Positions 1-12,273 of a stretch of 64,000 nt of DNA are shown piece by piece. The first letter of the stretch is position 1. Every line of letters begins with the position of its first letter. A model generated the notes under the pieces. That model saw nothing but the letters and a program-made list of their open reading frames with translations. It searched no databases and was not told where the DNA came from. The position numbers and the translations under genes are program-made. The stretch is from Vermamoeba vermiformis (Eukaryota > Tubulinea > Echinamoebida), in the NCBI GenBank assembly GCA_045837725.1, contig JBEWZL010000302.1, positions 248,001-312,000 on the forward strand. The letters run 5' to 3'.

Positions 1-3000
1 TTAAATTCAAACGATCCTTATAACGTTATGTATCATCAACCAGGACTACAGCAATACGGAACAATGGGTACCAACTCACCTGCGCCTTCATCTCCCGCAC
101 CTTCGACACCTAGCTCGGAACCAGATCCGGAAATTGAAAAATTAAAGAAAGAAATAGAAGACATTAAAAAGACTAGGCAACAGCGCAAGTTAGAAGAGCA
201 TCTCAAGTACTTGTCGGTGCAAGAGACCAGCGCGCCACCGCCAGAATTGAAAGTAGAGCCGGTAGTGCGCGATACTCGAGCTCAATCCGTCTCTGCTGCT
301 GGCTTACGAAGAACTCATACTGTAGCACCATCGGTAAATATATAGTATATTTCGAAGCGTTACTGGAATTTGAGACTAGATCTAATTATACTTTTCCTTG
401 CAATTTCGTTTTATTTTTTATTAATTTTCAAATAATTAGGCCGATCCAGTTGTAGATGTACCTTTGAGGCGTTCAACGAGTGCTATTCCTTCAAGACCTA
501 TTGTTCAAGATGCTGGACCTAAAATTAGCGAATGTACGTAATCGTTCAAGTATTTAGCAGTAGCTCGACGTAATTACATTAATATACGATTGTAGATCGG
601 TCAGCTACTATGCCGCAGGAGGAGGATCAAATTTTCAATACTTCTGATCGCTCAAATATCATTTTGATTCGCAAGTTTGCCTACGATCCAAAAGAATTTG
701 GTAAGCTGCAGCAACAGATCGATATTATACTTGTTCTATAATAAAACAATATTATAGCGCAAACACTAATTAATTTATTATTAGAGTCCACTATGGGCGG
801 TTGCAATTTGACCGAGCAACAATTCTCTGATATTATGCAACGAGGCAACGTTATGACTTACGTCGCTAAGTAAGTGTAATATATAGGGCCATTATTATAA
901 TATAATGCCCCAATTGTTTGGACTGAAATTAATCCGTCTTTTTTAATAGGGAAGGTACCGTCCACAAATATCACTTCTGTTTACATAAATCGGAAAAATT
1001 CTTGATGTACGGCAGTAGAAAAGGTGAGTTAATATGATATAGTCTCGAACAAGGCAACTAATGAAATTATTCCAATTACCAGTGGATCTGCGTCAAGTTT
1101 TGTCAATTCATCGCGGACAGATTACAGACACGTTTATCAATGCGCAGTCACTCGTATTTGATAAAGTGAACGTATCATTTTCTATTATTATGACGTACGT
1201 ATCGATATAACCTCACACATATGAAATCAAGAAATTTCCAAATTAGGAAGGCCAGTACACGATCCAATGTATGATTTCTTGTTCTATGACTAATGACCTA
1301 TTATTTATAGCGATATGACTGTGGATGTAGTCGCTGATTCACCACTACAATTTGAGCTCTGGACGCAAGGTCTCATCATGTTCATCAAACGCGCCAAGTC
1401 TTATTGGAACGCATCCACTACTCGGTAATTAGTCGTTGTTGTATATAAGTTTAGTATGTATGCTAATCATTTAATCAGATTATACGAGAAGCTATGGATT
1501 GAATTACAAAAAGAAAAAGTTCCGATGAAAGAAGTTTACGAGCTGTTGCCGCGCTTGTTCATCAATCCAAAATCAGTGGACTTTACGACTGCATTTAGTG
1601 TAAGATATACATAGCTCATTATATATACAGATATGTCTAACTTTTGTGATGTTTAGCAAGTGGATCAAGATGAGGATGGGCTGATCAACTCACTCGAGTT
1701 CTGCATGCTAATGACGAAATTACGTGCCAGACAAGAAATGTATCCTGTGTTTCAACGATACGCCAGCAACAAAATCACATTGACTGCCAAGGACTTTCAA
1801 AAATTCTTGCGCGTGGAGCAGAAAGTAAGTCACTACAGCAAAATTACCAGATTAGGAAATGGACCGGCGTATGTATTCTAATGTTGATATCGTGTTCAGG
1901 AAGTGACGCGCACATTAGACAATGTTGTGGCGTTGATTCAATCAATCAAATCTCGTCCTGAATTCATGCACGAGAAGAGATCGCGCGAACATCCGAATGA
2001 ACTCTTATTTGACGAGTTTGACAGCTATTTGGTGTCACGTGAGAACTCAGCCTTCGATCCTGAATGCGACTCTGTATACCACGTACGCTTTGACCACGTG
2101 ATCGTGAATGTTTGCAATAATTTATTGACGTTTCCTAATTAGGACATGACTCGGCCACTGTCACATTACTTCATTCAAACATCGTTCAATGTCAACACCA
2201 GCAATCAAAAGGGCCTCAAAATGTTCTCGAAACCATTGCGCATGGGCGTCAGATGTCTCGAAAGTACGTTACTTGACAGATCTACCAACGCACCAGCCGT
2301 GTTCTAATTATACTTGTACCCAGTGGATCTTTATGACGGCAAAGAGGCCCCCGAAGTGGTGTGCTCGGGCGTGAAGTTGCCGCTCACTGAAGTGTTGAAG
2401 ACGATCAAAGACTTGGCCTTTGTCGCGTCAGAGTACCCTGTCATTCTCTCGCTCGACATTCACTGCTCGAACTTGCAACAACTTCAAGCGGCACGCGCTA
2501 TCAAGAGCACGTTTGGATGTATGACCATGAAACTTCATTTTGACTTGTCAAAGTGTCGTACCCAGCACATTTTTTATTGACACGTTTATTTTGCAGCCAT
2601 GTTAGCGATTCCACCAGCAGACACAACTTTGGTGGCTCAATTGCCTTCGCCTGAAGACTTGAAGTACTCCATTATTCTGCGCGTAAGTAGTACTTTGAAT
2701 GCTGGCTTAGCGTTACTAATGGCTTGGATGACAGTGCACATCGATGACCAACACGACGATTGAAAATGAAGCTGCTGAATTGGGCAAAGAAAAGTCCGAA
2801 GAAATCATCAAAGATCTCAAAGATTTGATTTACTTGCGCGTGATCAATTGGAAAGGATTCGACGACAGTACGTACCTTACTCTATCATTCTCGTATATTA
2901 TTTCCTAATTTGGTAATCCTCTCAGAGACCACTGCCTACCTCGTGTCACCAATGATCAGCTACTCATTGGTGCAGACCAAAGTGCCCAAGTTCTTCAAGT

Positions 3001-4011
3001 ACCACGCTGCTGACTTTGTCATGTAAGCTGATGATCTCTTTCAGCCCTCAGCTAGAGTAATTAACAATTCATTTCCTTATTTAGTAAGAACCGCACGCAA
3101 ATCGGCAAAGTCTTCCCGATGGGCGTCCGAAACTACGACGCGAATTATGACCCGATGCTGGCGTGGAGCTGTGGATTCCAATGCGTGGCAATTGTAAGGA
3201 CGCATACACTTGTGCACATATCATGGCATAATACTCACATGTGATATAGAACACGGAGATCAATGGTGAAGAGAGTTGGATAGCAGCAGCCAAGTTCTTG
3301 GACAACGGTCAATGCGGCTACGTGTTGAAGCCCCCAGTGATGATGGATGTTGAGCGGTTTGACCCTAACTTCCCTAGTCGATGGACCAATCCGCACAGTA
3401 ACATTAAGAGTCTGACTGTCGAGGTACGTTCAATATCCAAATATGGTAAAGTCACGTGATCACTCATCCGTTTGCCGTGCCCGTAGATTATCAGTGCTCG
3501 AGAGCTGCCCAAGCCGCACGACCGCAAGACCTTTGTGCAGTACGGCCACGAAGAAGACGAGTTCTCCAAGTCCGCGACACCATTCAATGGCTACGTGACA
3601 GCGTCTATTTATGGTGCCCCAAGTGACAGCAAAGAATTCAAGACGCATGCTGTTGGTAAGTTCGAGCCAAATATGGTAGTAACATGATTCTCTAACAACG
3701 CATTCAGCTGACAATCGATTTAACCCGTTATGGCAAGAGTCATTCACGTTTGACTTGACGTTCAGTGAATTAGATGTGTTGCTGTTGCGGTGAGTAAATA
3801 CTTGCAAAGTATAATTTTCAGTTATCTGACCATTGTGCTGCACAGAGTCATGTCATCCACCAAGCTGAAGACACAACGAGTTGCGCACTATGCAATCCCA
3901 GTGCGGTGTATCAGACCCGGCTATCGTGTGCTCAAGTTGTGTTCGGACAAGACAGGTGCGACCATTCCTTGGTCAGATCTGCTTTGTAGATTCTCGCTTG
4001 AGTTCAAGTAA
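1..4011 (+). CDS. PI-PLC-like protein (PH, EF-hand, X/Y barrel, C2), predicted inactive; 5' end outside window
   Basis: The reading frame is open to the window edge, so the N-terminus is missing; the first visible Met is at base 28. Exons run 1-333, 440-533, 596-700, 785-869, 950-1023, 1083 onward, to a stop at 4009-4011. A charged, Pro/Ser-rich head leads into a delta-type PLC PH domain (about 640-1490), an EF-hand with loop DQDEDG (about 1665-1700), the X half-barrel from DMTRPLSHYF, the Y half-barrel (FPMGVR, then FLDNGQCGYVLKP) and a C2 domain. In active PLC-delta the motif SSHN and a later HG supply the two catalytic histidines; here they read TSFN and SG. Calcium ligands E and D in RCLEMDLYDG remain, while the later Glu is Asp (LSLD). 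I infer a phosphoinositide-binding scaffold without phosphodiesterase activity, comparable in kind to animal PLC-L/PRIP proteins. Five CC(A/T)6GG decamers lie in its introns. Confidence 0.85.
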
Positions 4012-4098
4012 ACACTTTTTGTTCTTTTTTTATCATTGTGAATGCGCACGGACAAATTTTTTCTTCCTAGTTTGTGGATCTTTATTTCGTGTTACAAT

Positions 4099-4907
4099 AT
4101 GAATACCATTCTTCAACGAGGAAGAAATTTAATAGGATTATTAACGAAAGGAAGTCGTGTATCGATCACCACGAATGCAAAAGGACATACTTTGTTTAGC
4201 CGCAAGATCCGATCGTATTCGATGACATTTCCAAGTGTACCAACTTCACTACCTGGAAGTGAATGGATTTATAAAGGACAAATACCTACTGAAATTAAAG
4301 TGAAGAAAAACGAACGGGTAAGTTTTAACAATTTTAAAATAATTTTTGAAATTTATTTCAAATGTGGTACCTCGTTAAAACCGATTAACATCGAATGAAA
4401 ATACCTTGGGAAATATAGAAAAAATGCTAAGTAATTTTTCTACGCACTTACAATAAAATACTAATTTTTGATTCTTTTTCCAGGCCATGTACATTACTTG
4501 GGATGACGGCAAAGTGTACCGTTACCCAGCTGAATATTTGCGAATTGAAAGTCCTTCCGCTGAAGTGCAAGGACACGGACCTGCTGGATACAAAAAGGTA
4601 TGGCCCATCTGATCTGTCTAAGGCGTCAGTCTAATACAATTCCGTTAAGCTCGTATGGGGAAGAAAATATGTAAATATTATTGGCGTAGAACCGCAAGGC
4701 AATTATGCAGTATTGTAAGTTCATTTTTGTTTGAAAGGATCTAACTTGGGGATCAGGATAAAATTTGACGACATGCACGATACCGGCATATATCCGTGGT
4801 CTTATTTGTATTATTTGGGCGAAAAGAAGGTCAGATTAATGAAGAATTACGTGTTTCAGTTGCGTCAATTTAAAAAAGAGCGAGATCCGAGGAAGAGCTA
4901 CAAATAA
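4099..4907 (+). CDS. DUF971 / gamma-butyrobetaine-hydroxylase-N-like protein, probably mitochondrial
   Basis: Four exons (4099-4317, 4484-4597, 4650-4714, 4757-4907) join in frame to 182 residues. The first ~40 residues are rich in Arg, Lys, Ser and Thr with no acidic residues, as in a mitochondrial presequence. The rest is a complete DUF971 domain (PF06155): IPTEIKVKKNERAMYITWDD, then ESPSAEVQGHGP, VNIIGVEPQGNYAV and HDTGIYPWSYLYYLG. Members occur alone in bacteria and plants and at the N-terminus of gamma-butyrobetaine and trimethyllysine hydroxylases; the standalone role is not settled, with links proposed to Fe-S protein biology. An in-frame ATG at 4042 would add a hydrophobic stretch that spoils the presequence, so I prefer 4099. 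The gene starts 88 bases after the PLC stop on the same strand. Confidence 0.8.
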
Positions 4908-4998
4908 ATTCAGTTGTACGATTATGAATGTAAATAAAACCAATGATAAACTTATCTAAAGTATTAATACATTCGATTCGTTTATTTTACATCAAAAT

Positions 4999-7900
4999 TT
5001 ACCATTTTTTCTTCCTTCCAGGCTTTTTCTTTTTCTTTTTCTGATCTTCGCTGTACAAGTGCCAGTCATGCTGTTGCGCCACAGCCTCTTTAAGGGCCTT
5101 CTTAGAGGTCAGTGGACCTAATATATCGAGATAACCCTCGAATAGCACCATCTTCGTGTCCGGATCTGACAAGCAGACTTCTTTGAAACTTTCAGCGCTG
5201 TAAAATATGACCAAGAAACTGTCATTGGACAATTTAGCGACGATTTGGCCCGGCCACCATTTGTAGCCTGTCAACTTGACCCACACTTTCATGCCGACAT
5301 CGAACTCGTTGGGATCTGTTTCACCTGTCACATCGTTTGGATCCAGTTTGACAGGTGTCACTTCAGAGTTGGACACTTCTTTGACAGGTATCGGCTTCTT
5401 GGCACTTTGTTTTCGTGAACTCGGTTTAACAGGTGTCACAGTCGGTGCCACAGGACTAGTTGGCTCGACATTTGACGGCTGATCCTTCGTTTGTTCCGTT
5501 GACTGTTTTGTTGGAGTGACTGCTGTATCGCTTGCGATAGGTGCTAACACTTCAGACTCTGATCTTTTAATGCGTTCACTTCGTGCTCGGGACAGCTCGG
5601 CCATAGAAAACTTGAGCTGAGAAGGAGAAGTTGCTGGCGAGGACGTGCCTTCTTTGGGCAAAGCTGGGACATTTTGTACTGAGGCAACTTCGGTCACTAA
5701 GGCACCAGGGGCTGTAGCAGCACTGGGACTGGTTTCGTTATTTACAATTGGTGCTTGTTCTGTGTTAGTCATGGTGGCAGTTGCCGGATTGTGAAGAACC
5801 TCCGTGACGGAGTTAGTGGCAATGATTGGAGCAGCCCCTCAGACATAAGCGATTCAATAGTTGTAGGCGCGTTTTGCTCGGCAGCGACGCTAGTGTCTTG
5901 CTGTGCGGCATGATCCATGGACAGTTGTGCTGCTTCCACGAGGAGTGACTCAGCAGTGTTACTTTGGTTTTCCGCCTCAGTTGCTCGTTGTTGATCGCCT
6001 TCAGTTTGCATTGGCACAACGGAGTCAACAACACTTTGTGCCTGATCTGCGACAGTGTGCTGCTCGTTGTCTGCCATGTTATTCTCGCTAACTTGTAGTG
6101 CTCCCTCTTCGCTCGTCTGTTGCACCTGACCAATTTCCTGGACCACTTCGTTTTGGTTGTCAAGAGCTGATTGTTCAACGACCTCCATTTGCTTCGCGTC
6201 ATCATTCGTCACATTTGGTTCCACGGCACTTTGAGCTTGATCGGCAACAGGGTGCTGTTGTGCCTCAGTCTCCATTGGCTGTTGCTCTTGTGGTGCTATG
6301 TTGGGCTCGGTGAGCTGCTCCCGTGGTTGTTGGGCATCAATTGCCATGCTGTCATCTACAGACACTTGACTCTCTCCAATCGCCTCGTTAATGACTTGAG
6401 TAGCGATCTCACTCAACATGAGGGCCTCTTCGGGCGACAAGTTTGTCGTTGAAATGACAGACTGAATGAACTCAGATTGATTGTCGAGCTGTGCTTGCCG
6501 CTCTGGAAGCTGTGCAGCTGATGACTCTTGAACAGGAGCATCAACTTGCATGGCAGCTTGATCGCTAGATGCACTAGGGACCGTTGTTTCAGTAGCTTCT
6601 GTGCCGGCTGCGTCAGTGTCCATTGGCGTTTGTGCCTCGGGCACTTGTGTTGGAGGAACTAAGCTTGCTTGACTAGCGTTGAGTGGAATTTCATCTTGCG
6701 TCTGTGTCAGCTGCATGCTTCTATTGAGAGCTGTAATGTTCTCCTCGCTCATCGGTGTCGCCGTGTTCGTATTATTGACAGCTTTACTAGCGTCAGTACT
6801 CTCACTTGGTGCAGGCAATTCTTTCACTTTTGGCTTTTTCTTTGCCGCCGCTTCGATTCTTTCTCGCTTGGCGTTCCAGGCGACTTCAAAGTCGTGCAAC
6901 ATATCACCACAAAACATGTCTGCCAAATTGACCCACGTGCACAACGTCAATGGAAAGCCGTGCCACTTGACGAGGAATTGCACGAGTTCTGTATTTACAT
7001 TCTTCCTCTTCAAGTAGATCTTGTCCACTACATACTCCTCGCCCTCATCTGATTGACATTAGCTCCGCTGTGTGATGCAGATAACACGACTTACCATCGA
7101 TGACAATAGGCTCGATGTCGCGCTCTATAAGAGGTGCCGATGATCTTTTTCGACCTCTCTTAGCTCCTGTGCTCGTTCTTGTCGGCTGCACTCTCTTCTC
7201 CTTGGTTTGTTCAACTTCTTGCTTTTCTCCGGCAGGCAACTCAATTTTGTTCTCGTCACCAGACTTGGTATTATCATTGTTGGGAAGATAGTTGTTATCA
7301 GTAGCGCTAGTATTATCTGCGACTTGACTAGCGGTGACGTTAGTGTTGTTCGGAGCAGCAGCCTCTTTAGCCTTCTTTTCTGCTTTCTTCTTGGAAGCCG
7401 CTTCTTTAATAGCTGTAACGACTGTAGTCCGGTTAGTGCCTGTGTATAATGTGTAGTGTTTAGAATTACCCTTCTCATCATCATTGCTGACGAGATAGTG
7501 GTGCACAGACTCAAAGCCCAAGCTCTTGACGGCGTCAATGGTCAGTGCCCCTGTTGGCTTCTTGCCACTCAATACGCGACACGTGCTGCAGTTGCAGTGG
7601 CCCAAGCACATAGGACAGGTCCATTCTTTGTCTCGCAGCTCCTGCAGACTGTTAGTTAACGTTGACATTCGCAAACAGTTAATGGACTTGCCTCCATGTT
7701 GAGTCCATAACGATTCTTGAGACAACCAGCGCACCAGCCACGATTGTTCTTACAGCCCCCGTCACTGCTCTTGCTGCAGTAAATCACATCTTCATAGGCA
7801 CGTGGTTGACGGCATTGGTGACAGTAATGTCTCCGGCCATCAGGTCCTACTGGTTTCTGAATAAAAACATGTTAACACTGCACGCATCGAACTAAATGAT

Positions 7901-10900
7901 ACTTACAGCTCGTGATCTTTTTCTGACGGGCTCATCGTTCACAGCTGCAGAAGCATCTGATTCACTCTGCGACATTTCATCTGCTTTGCGCTTTGTGCCA
8001 CGTTTGGTCACGGACTTGTCTTCGCCGTCCTGTGCAGAGGTCTCTGTACTTTTTGTTGACTTTTTCTCTTTCGGTGGTGCAGGTGCTTTCACTGCAGCAC
8101 CTTTCAACGGGGTCTTCTTCTTTGGCGGTGTCGTGATCGCTTGGACTGCCGCCACGGCAGAAGGTCTCTTCTCGCGCAGTTTTGCAGCCTCACTAATTGA
8201 CAGTTGAGTTGTAACTTCAACAGCTGGTTGGTTGTTGATTGTTTCCTTCGCGATAGACTCCTCCTTTTTCTTTTGTTCGTTCATCGATTTGATGCGAGTA
8301 GTGCCTGGTTGTTCTATGCTGTCTTCGCTGTCACTGCTGCTCTCGCTACTCTCGCTGCTACTGCTGTATTCATCAATGATACGTCGCTTCTTGGCTGGCT
8401 TGGCGAGCTCTTCAGGATCTACATCGGGGAATACCAGTTCTTTGCCGATAACGCTGCTTTCTTCTTTCTCATCCTCTTGGAGCATGTTATCATTCTGTCA
8501 ATGAGTATTAAAAAAAAAGCTTTTGTGAGCCAGACTTACATTTACATCAACATTATCGGTCACCGTAGGGACAAGTGTAGACACATCGGCTCCGCTGGCA
8601 CTGCCTTGAGGCTTGGTCGGCGATACGTCTGCAGAGCTCTTTTGCTTTTGTTGTGAAGGCGTAGCAGCTATTTTGTTTGGTCGTCTAGACATGAGGGGTG
8701 ATTCTGCTAAGTCATTGGAACTTGGCCTTCTTGTCTCCAACTGTGGCACCGGTTTTGGCTGTGGTCGGGCGACAACGGTCTAAATAGAATTACGTAAGCT
8801 AATTAATCAAAGACGGTTGTTGAACCTACCAGTTTGCCCTTGGCTTCTTGTTTGACAATCCAGTCTTTCAGCGCACTAATGTCTTCAATCTCTGCGGCTG
8901 TTCGAGGCTCATAGCCCTCGTCTAAGAGTTCATCCACGTCGATGGAAGTGTCTTTTATCTGTTCAACTCCGGTGTAGTCGCTTCGTTCTTTTGCTTCGTT
9001 GTAGTCCTGCTGCAGTGTCACAGCACGGAAGCAGTAATTGAACAGCTTTAAAGTCGGCACATTGTCCTTCTTGAGCCGCAAAGCAAATGCCACTTCCTCG
9101 AACTGCAATCAATTAGCTCTAACTTGGATATCGATTGTCACTTACCTTCTTGAGCCCTGGGATGTAATTCGAGCCGCGAGTCTTATTGACATTCACGAGC
9201 ACGCATTTAGTCAACGAGGACTTGTTTTTTGCTTCGTCAGTTGTTTTAGACGCAGCTGTGTCGTGGTATCTGTGCGTGCAAGTGTCAGAACTGCTAGCCA
9301 CTACCTGCGACAACGTACCGAACAAAACCAACCAGCCCGTAGTCGTTGATATCTTCGCGGCCCTGTGCATACAAGAACGCTTCTTTAAACATCTCATCAG
9401 CCTATCATTGCCTAGGTCAATAAAAAGATGTTGATAGACGAAAGCACTCACTGTTTTGCGCTGTTTTGTGTTTTGGCCTTGCACGTGTTCAAGCTTTGAA
9501 AACTGAACCAAGTTGTCGTCACAAAGCCAAAAGAATGGCAACTCAATTGAAGTGCCGTCACAGTCTGCGCCTTCTGCCATCTGATGCAACGTATTAGCTA
9601 GTGCAGCACGCCTTTGTGCACCACGCTTACCCTTTTTACAACATGTCTCGCGTAACTGAGTGGCCGGTTGCTCTCGGGTAGAATCAACAGCAGCACATTA
9701 GGCATTGATTTGCGATAGAGTTCTGCCTCACTTGGATCCACAACAACAGTCACTACTGGATTCGCTGTTTGTTTGCCCATGCTCGGATAATTGGCGCTGC
9801 CTTTTTTGAAACTGACACCCAAGAATGACACGTTTTCCGAACGTGGACCTATCATACATTAATAAGAAGCAACAATAAGCGGATGTGTCATACCCAGCAC
9901 ATAAGGAGACTCCCAATTAAGGTGTGCAATGTCAGCGTGGCCACGACTAATGATGAAAGTCGGATACACGATCTCTTTGTCTACGGTGCCTGCCTTGCAA
10001 CTGGCCACAAAGTTAAAGAACTCGTCGACCTTCCGCTTTGGTCCTTCAAGATAAAGTTTGATGTCCGTGAAGTCTCCTTTGCTGTTCAGACTCTTGTAAC
10101 AAACACCCCTAAACCAGATATTAGTTGTGCTCGACATAAATACTCAGCACTTACCGCTTCTCGATGACTGTAGACATTAGGCCCGAAGAGCCCTTTGACA
10201 CACGAATAGCCTCGATATACTCAGATAAGTTTCTTGTTGGACTCCAATACATCTTCACTTTCGGTGGTTTTGGTGATGTCGCTACCATTGTTAAGGGCTT
10301 CTTACTCTTCGAGTCCTTGCTAATGTTCGCAATGCTCGGAGCTGGTACCTTCTCTGTGATTTTTGTTGGAGTGCTCTTCGGTTGATCCGATGAGCAGGAC
10401 TTCTCAGCACGTGGCTCGGGACTGACCGGTTTAGTTTCGTGTCTTCTGTAGTCATCTCTGGGGTCCTTGTTATAATCACGAGCTGGCCTCGGGTCTCTGT
10501 CTTGGTTGATATCCAGCCCTGGAATATAATCCGAGCCACGCTCTTGTCCAGTACTCGAAAAATCCGCGCGGATTCGCTTGCCCATGTGAACTGTTCTGTG
10601 CACTGCATACAACGCTTTTTGCGCGTCTTCTACTCGTGCAAAATCGACGAATGCGCATCTAATTCATGAGGTTAACTCCGTTAGTGCTAAATACACCAGC
10701 ACTTACCCTCTGAACTCGCCGAATTGATAAATCTTTTTGACACCTATCACGGTGCCGTGCGGCGCCACAAGTTGTCTGATCATGTTCTCTGTCAATTCGT
10801 TCGGTAGATTACCAAGAAACAATGACTTGGATGGCTTGTTCAGTGGCTTGCCGGCTAGTCGAAGAATCAGTCTCGTGTAAATATGACCAATAACAACTTA

Positions 10901-12273
10901 CAGAACCGTGCCACGGCCCATCCAACTTGCAACCGTTTACCCGCCAGCGAGACTCCGTGCAGGGTGTCGTAAGCTACTTTTGCGTCGTCTTTGTTCCAGT
11001 ATTCAATAAAGGCTGACCTCGTCGGTGCGTTACTGTCGCGCTTCATGCGAATGTCTCTGATACTTCCTGCAGTTCTGAAGATCTTCTCCAACTCTTCTTC
11101 GTCTACGGTAACGATGTTTTTGACATAAATTGTGCGATCGGACATGACTAAAGGTTCATCCTTGTCTCGCTTTTTGTACTTTTTGTGCTCGTCTTGATGA
11201 TGTCCATTACTTTCTTGGTGCTGATTCTCTTCGTGATACGCATTACCATAATCGTATCCATCACTCTGCTCTTGATCGGCGAGTACAGGCGAGACTGGCG
11301 GTCTTTCGATAGGTGAATTGTACTGATTATCGTCATAATAATTATTCGATTGAATTTGTTGTTCTGGCTCTATTTGTGGAGGAGAGGCATCACGGTAATA
11401 CGAAACATGTTGATATTGTTTCGGCATTAAAGGAGGTATCAAAGCACTTGCTCGTGCATTAACTACTTGCGAAGGAGGTCGTTGTTTGATTGGTGACTCG
11501 ACAACTTTTCTGACACTAATAATCGATGACGCTGCATTATCAAAAGTCTCGACCTCCATGTCATTCGGATCATCGTCAACCGGTGCATCAACATCTACGC
11601 CCAATGGCTCCAATGGGTAGTCATCAGACGGTTGCATATTCTCGTAAGCAGGCATCAGCTCTTGATGACTCGAATCAGGCCCATTGTTGTATTGACGCTC
11701 TTGGTACGGCTGCTGATTATAGTTTGGCTCTTCGTAACCGTTGTTGGTCTCCATCATCTGTTGTCCAGTGTACTGTTCTGCACGTGGTGCATATTGATCC
11801 ACGGTGCCTGGCCTTGGGGCGCCACATTCGGAGCATGCAGCACGCCAGCCAATATTCAACGCTCTGCAATTGCCTTCAGTGCATACCCAGTCTTTTAATT
11901 CTACATTAGAACGTATGTCGGGCTGTGGTGGCACGAGTACTGATTGTTTGGGCTGAATTGTCACAATGCGCTTGGGCTGCACATTCTGCTGAGTCTGTAC
12001 TTGTTGCAATAACTGCGGCTGTAAGAACTGCTGTGATAATTGACGCATCCTCGCAGCCATGTACTGCTGTATTTGTTGCAACTGGTTGGGATTTAATGCC
12101 AACAAGATAGGTACGACCGGATGTGCCGAGTTCGTGGCGAGAACTGACTGAAGTGTGGCCCCTGGTGGTAGTGTATCCAATAGCTTAATTATTCCCATGA
12201 GCTCTCCTTCTGACAGCAACCTTGTGCCGCCTGGAGAGTGCTGGTTGAGCGCGTTCAAACCAGTAAAATTCAT
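4999..12273 (-). CDS. Giant multidomain protein: RanBP2 ZnF, 2 RRM, TAGT/GREB1-like glycosyltransferase, 4CXXC_R1 ZnF, chromodomain, PWWP
   Basis: The start ATG is at 12273, with an in-frame TAG nine codons upstream. Exons on the minus strand, high to low: 12273-10902, 10854-10707, 10658-10155, 10108-9894, 9848-9631, 9580-9452, 9401-9319, 9269-9146, 9102-8830, 8779-8540, 8494-7907, 7856-7692, 7641-7095, then 7048 onward. All thirteen junctions keep frame. Domains in order: RanBP2 zinc finger (residues ~127-155), RRM1 (~379-457), RRM2 (~466-545), GT-A glycosyltransferase (~640-960; SYARHVVK, WLCDDN, YGLVGF, FEEVAF), Ser/Lys-rich linker, CDCA7-type zinc finger (~1300-1400; CHQC, CAGC, CPMC, CNCSTC), chromodomain (~1538-1590; aromatic cage Y, W, W present), a Gln-rich region, then PWWP (GYKWWPG). 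The last join is unresolved: the chromodomain frame stops at 5769 and the PWWP frame opens at the overlapping ATG at 5772. An intron 5799-5729 would give about 2,194 residues. Expected location is nuclear; the substrate is unknown. Confidence 0.72.
7642..7691 (-). other. GC-AG intron within the CDCA7-type zinc-finger coding region
   Basis: On the minus strand the exon ends ...ATGGAG and the intron begins gcaagt, ending ctgcag before GAGCTG. Using this GC donor gives NRYGLNMEELRDKEWTCPMC, which spaces the zinc-finger cysteines as in CDCA7. No GT donor nearby keeps frame. GC-AG introns with a gcaagt donor are a known minor class. Confidence 0.7.

Noticed and set aside
8692-8830. End of one gene at 8803 and start of another near 8749
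   Set aside because: The apparent start at 8749 is a GTG, not an ATG. The exon is open from a proper acceptor at 8780, and joining it to the donor at 8829 keeps frame, so I treat the two sides as one gene.
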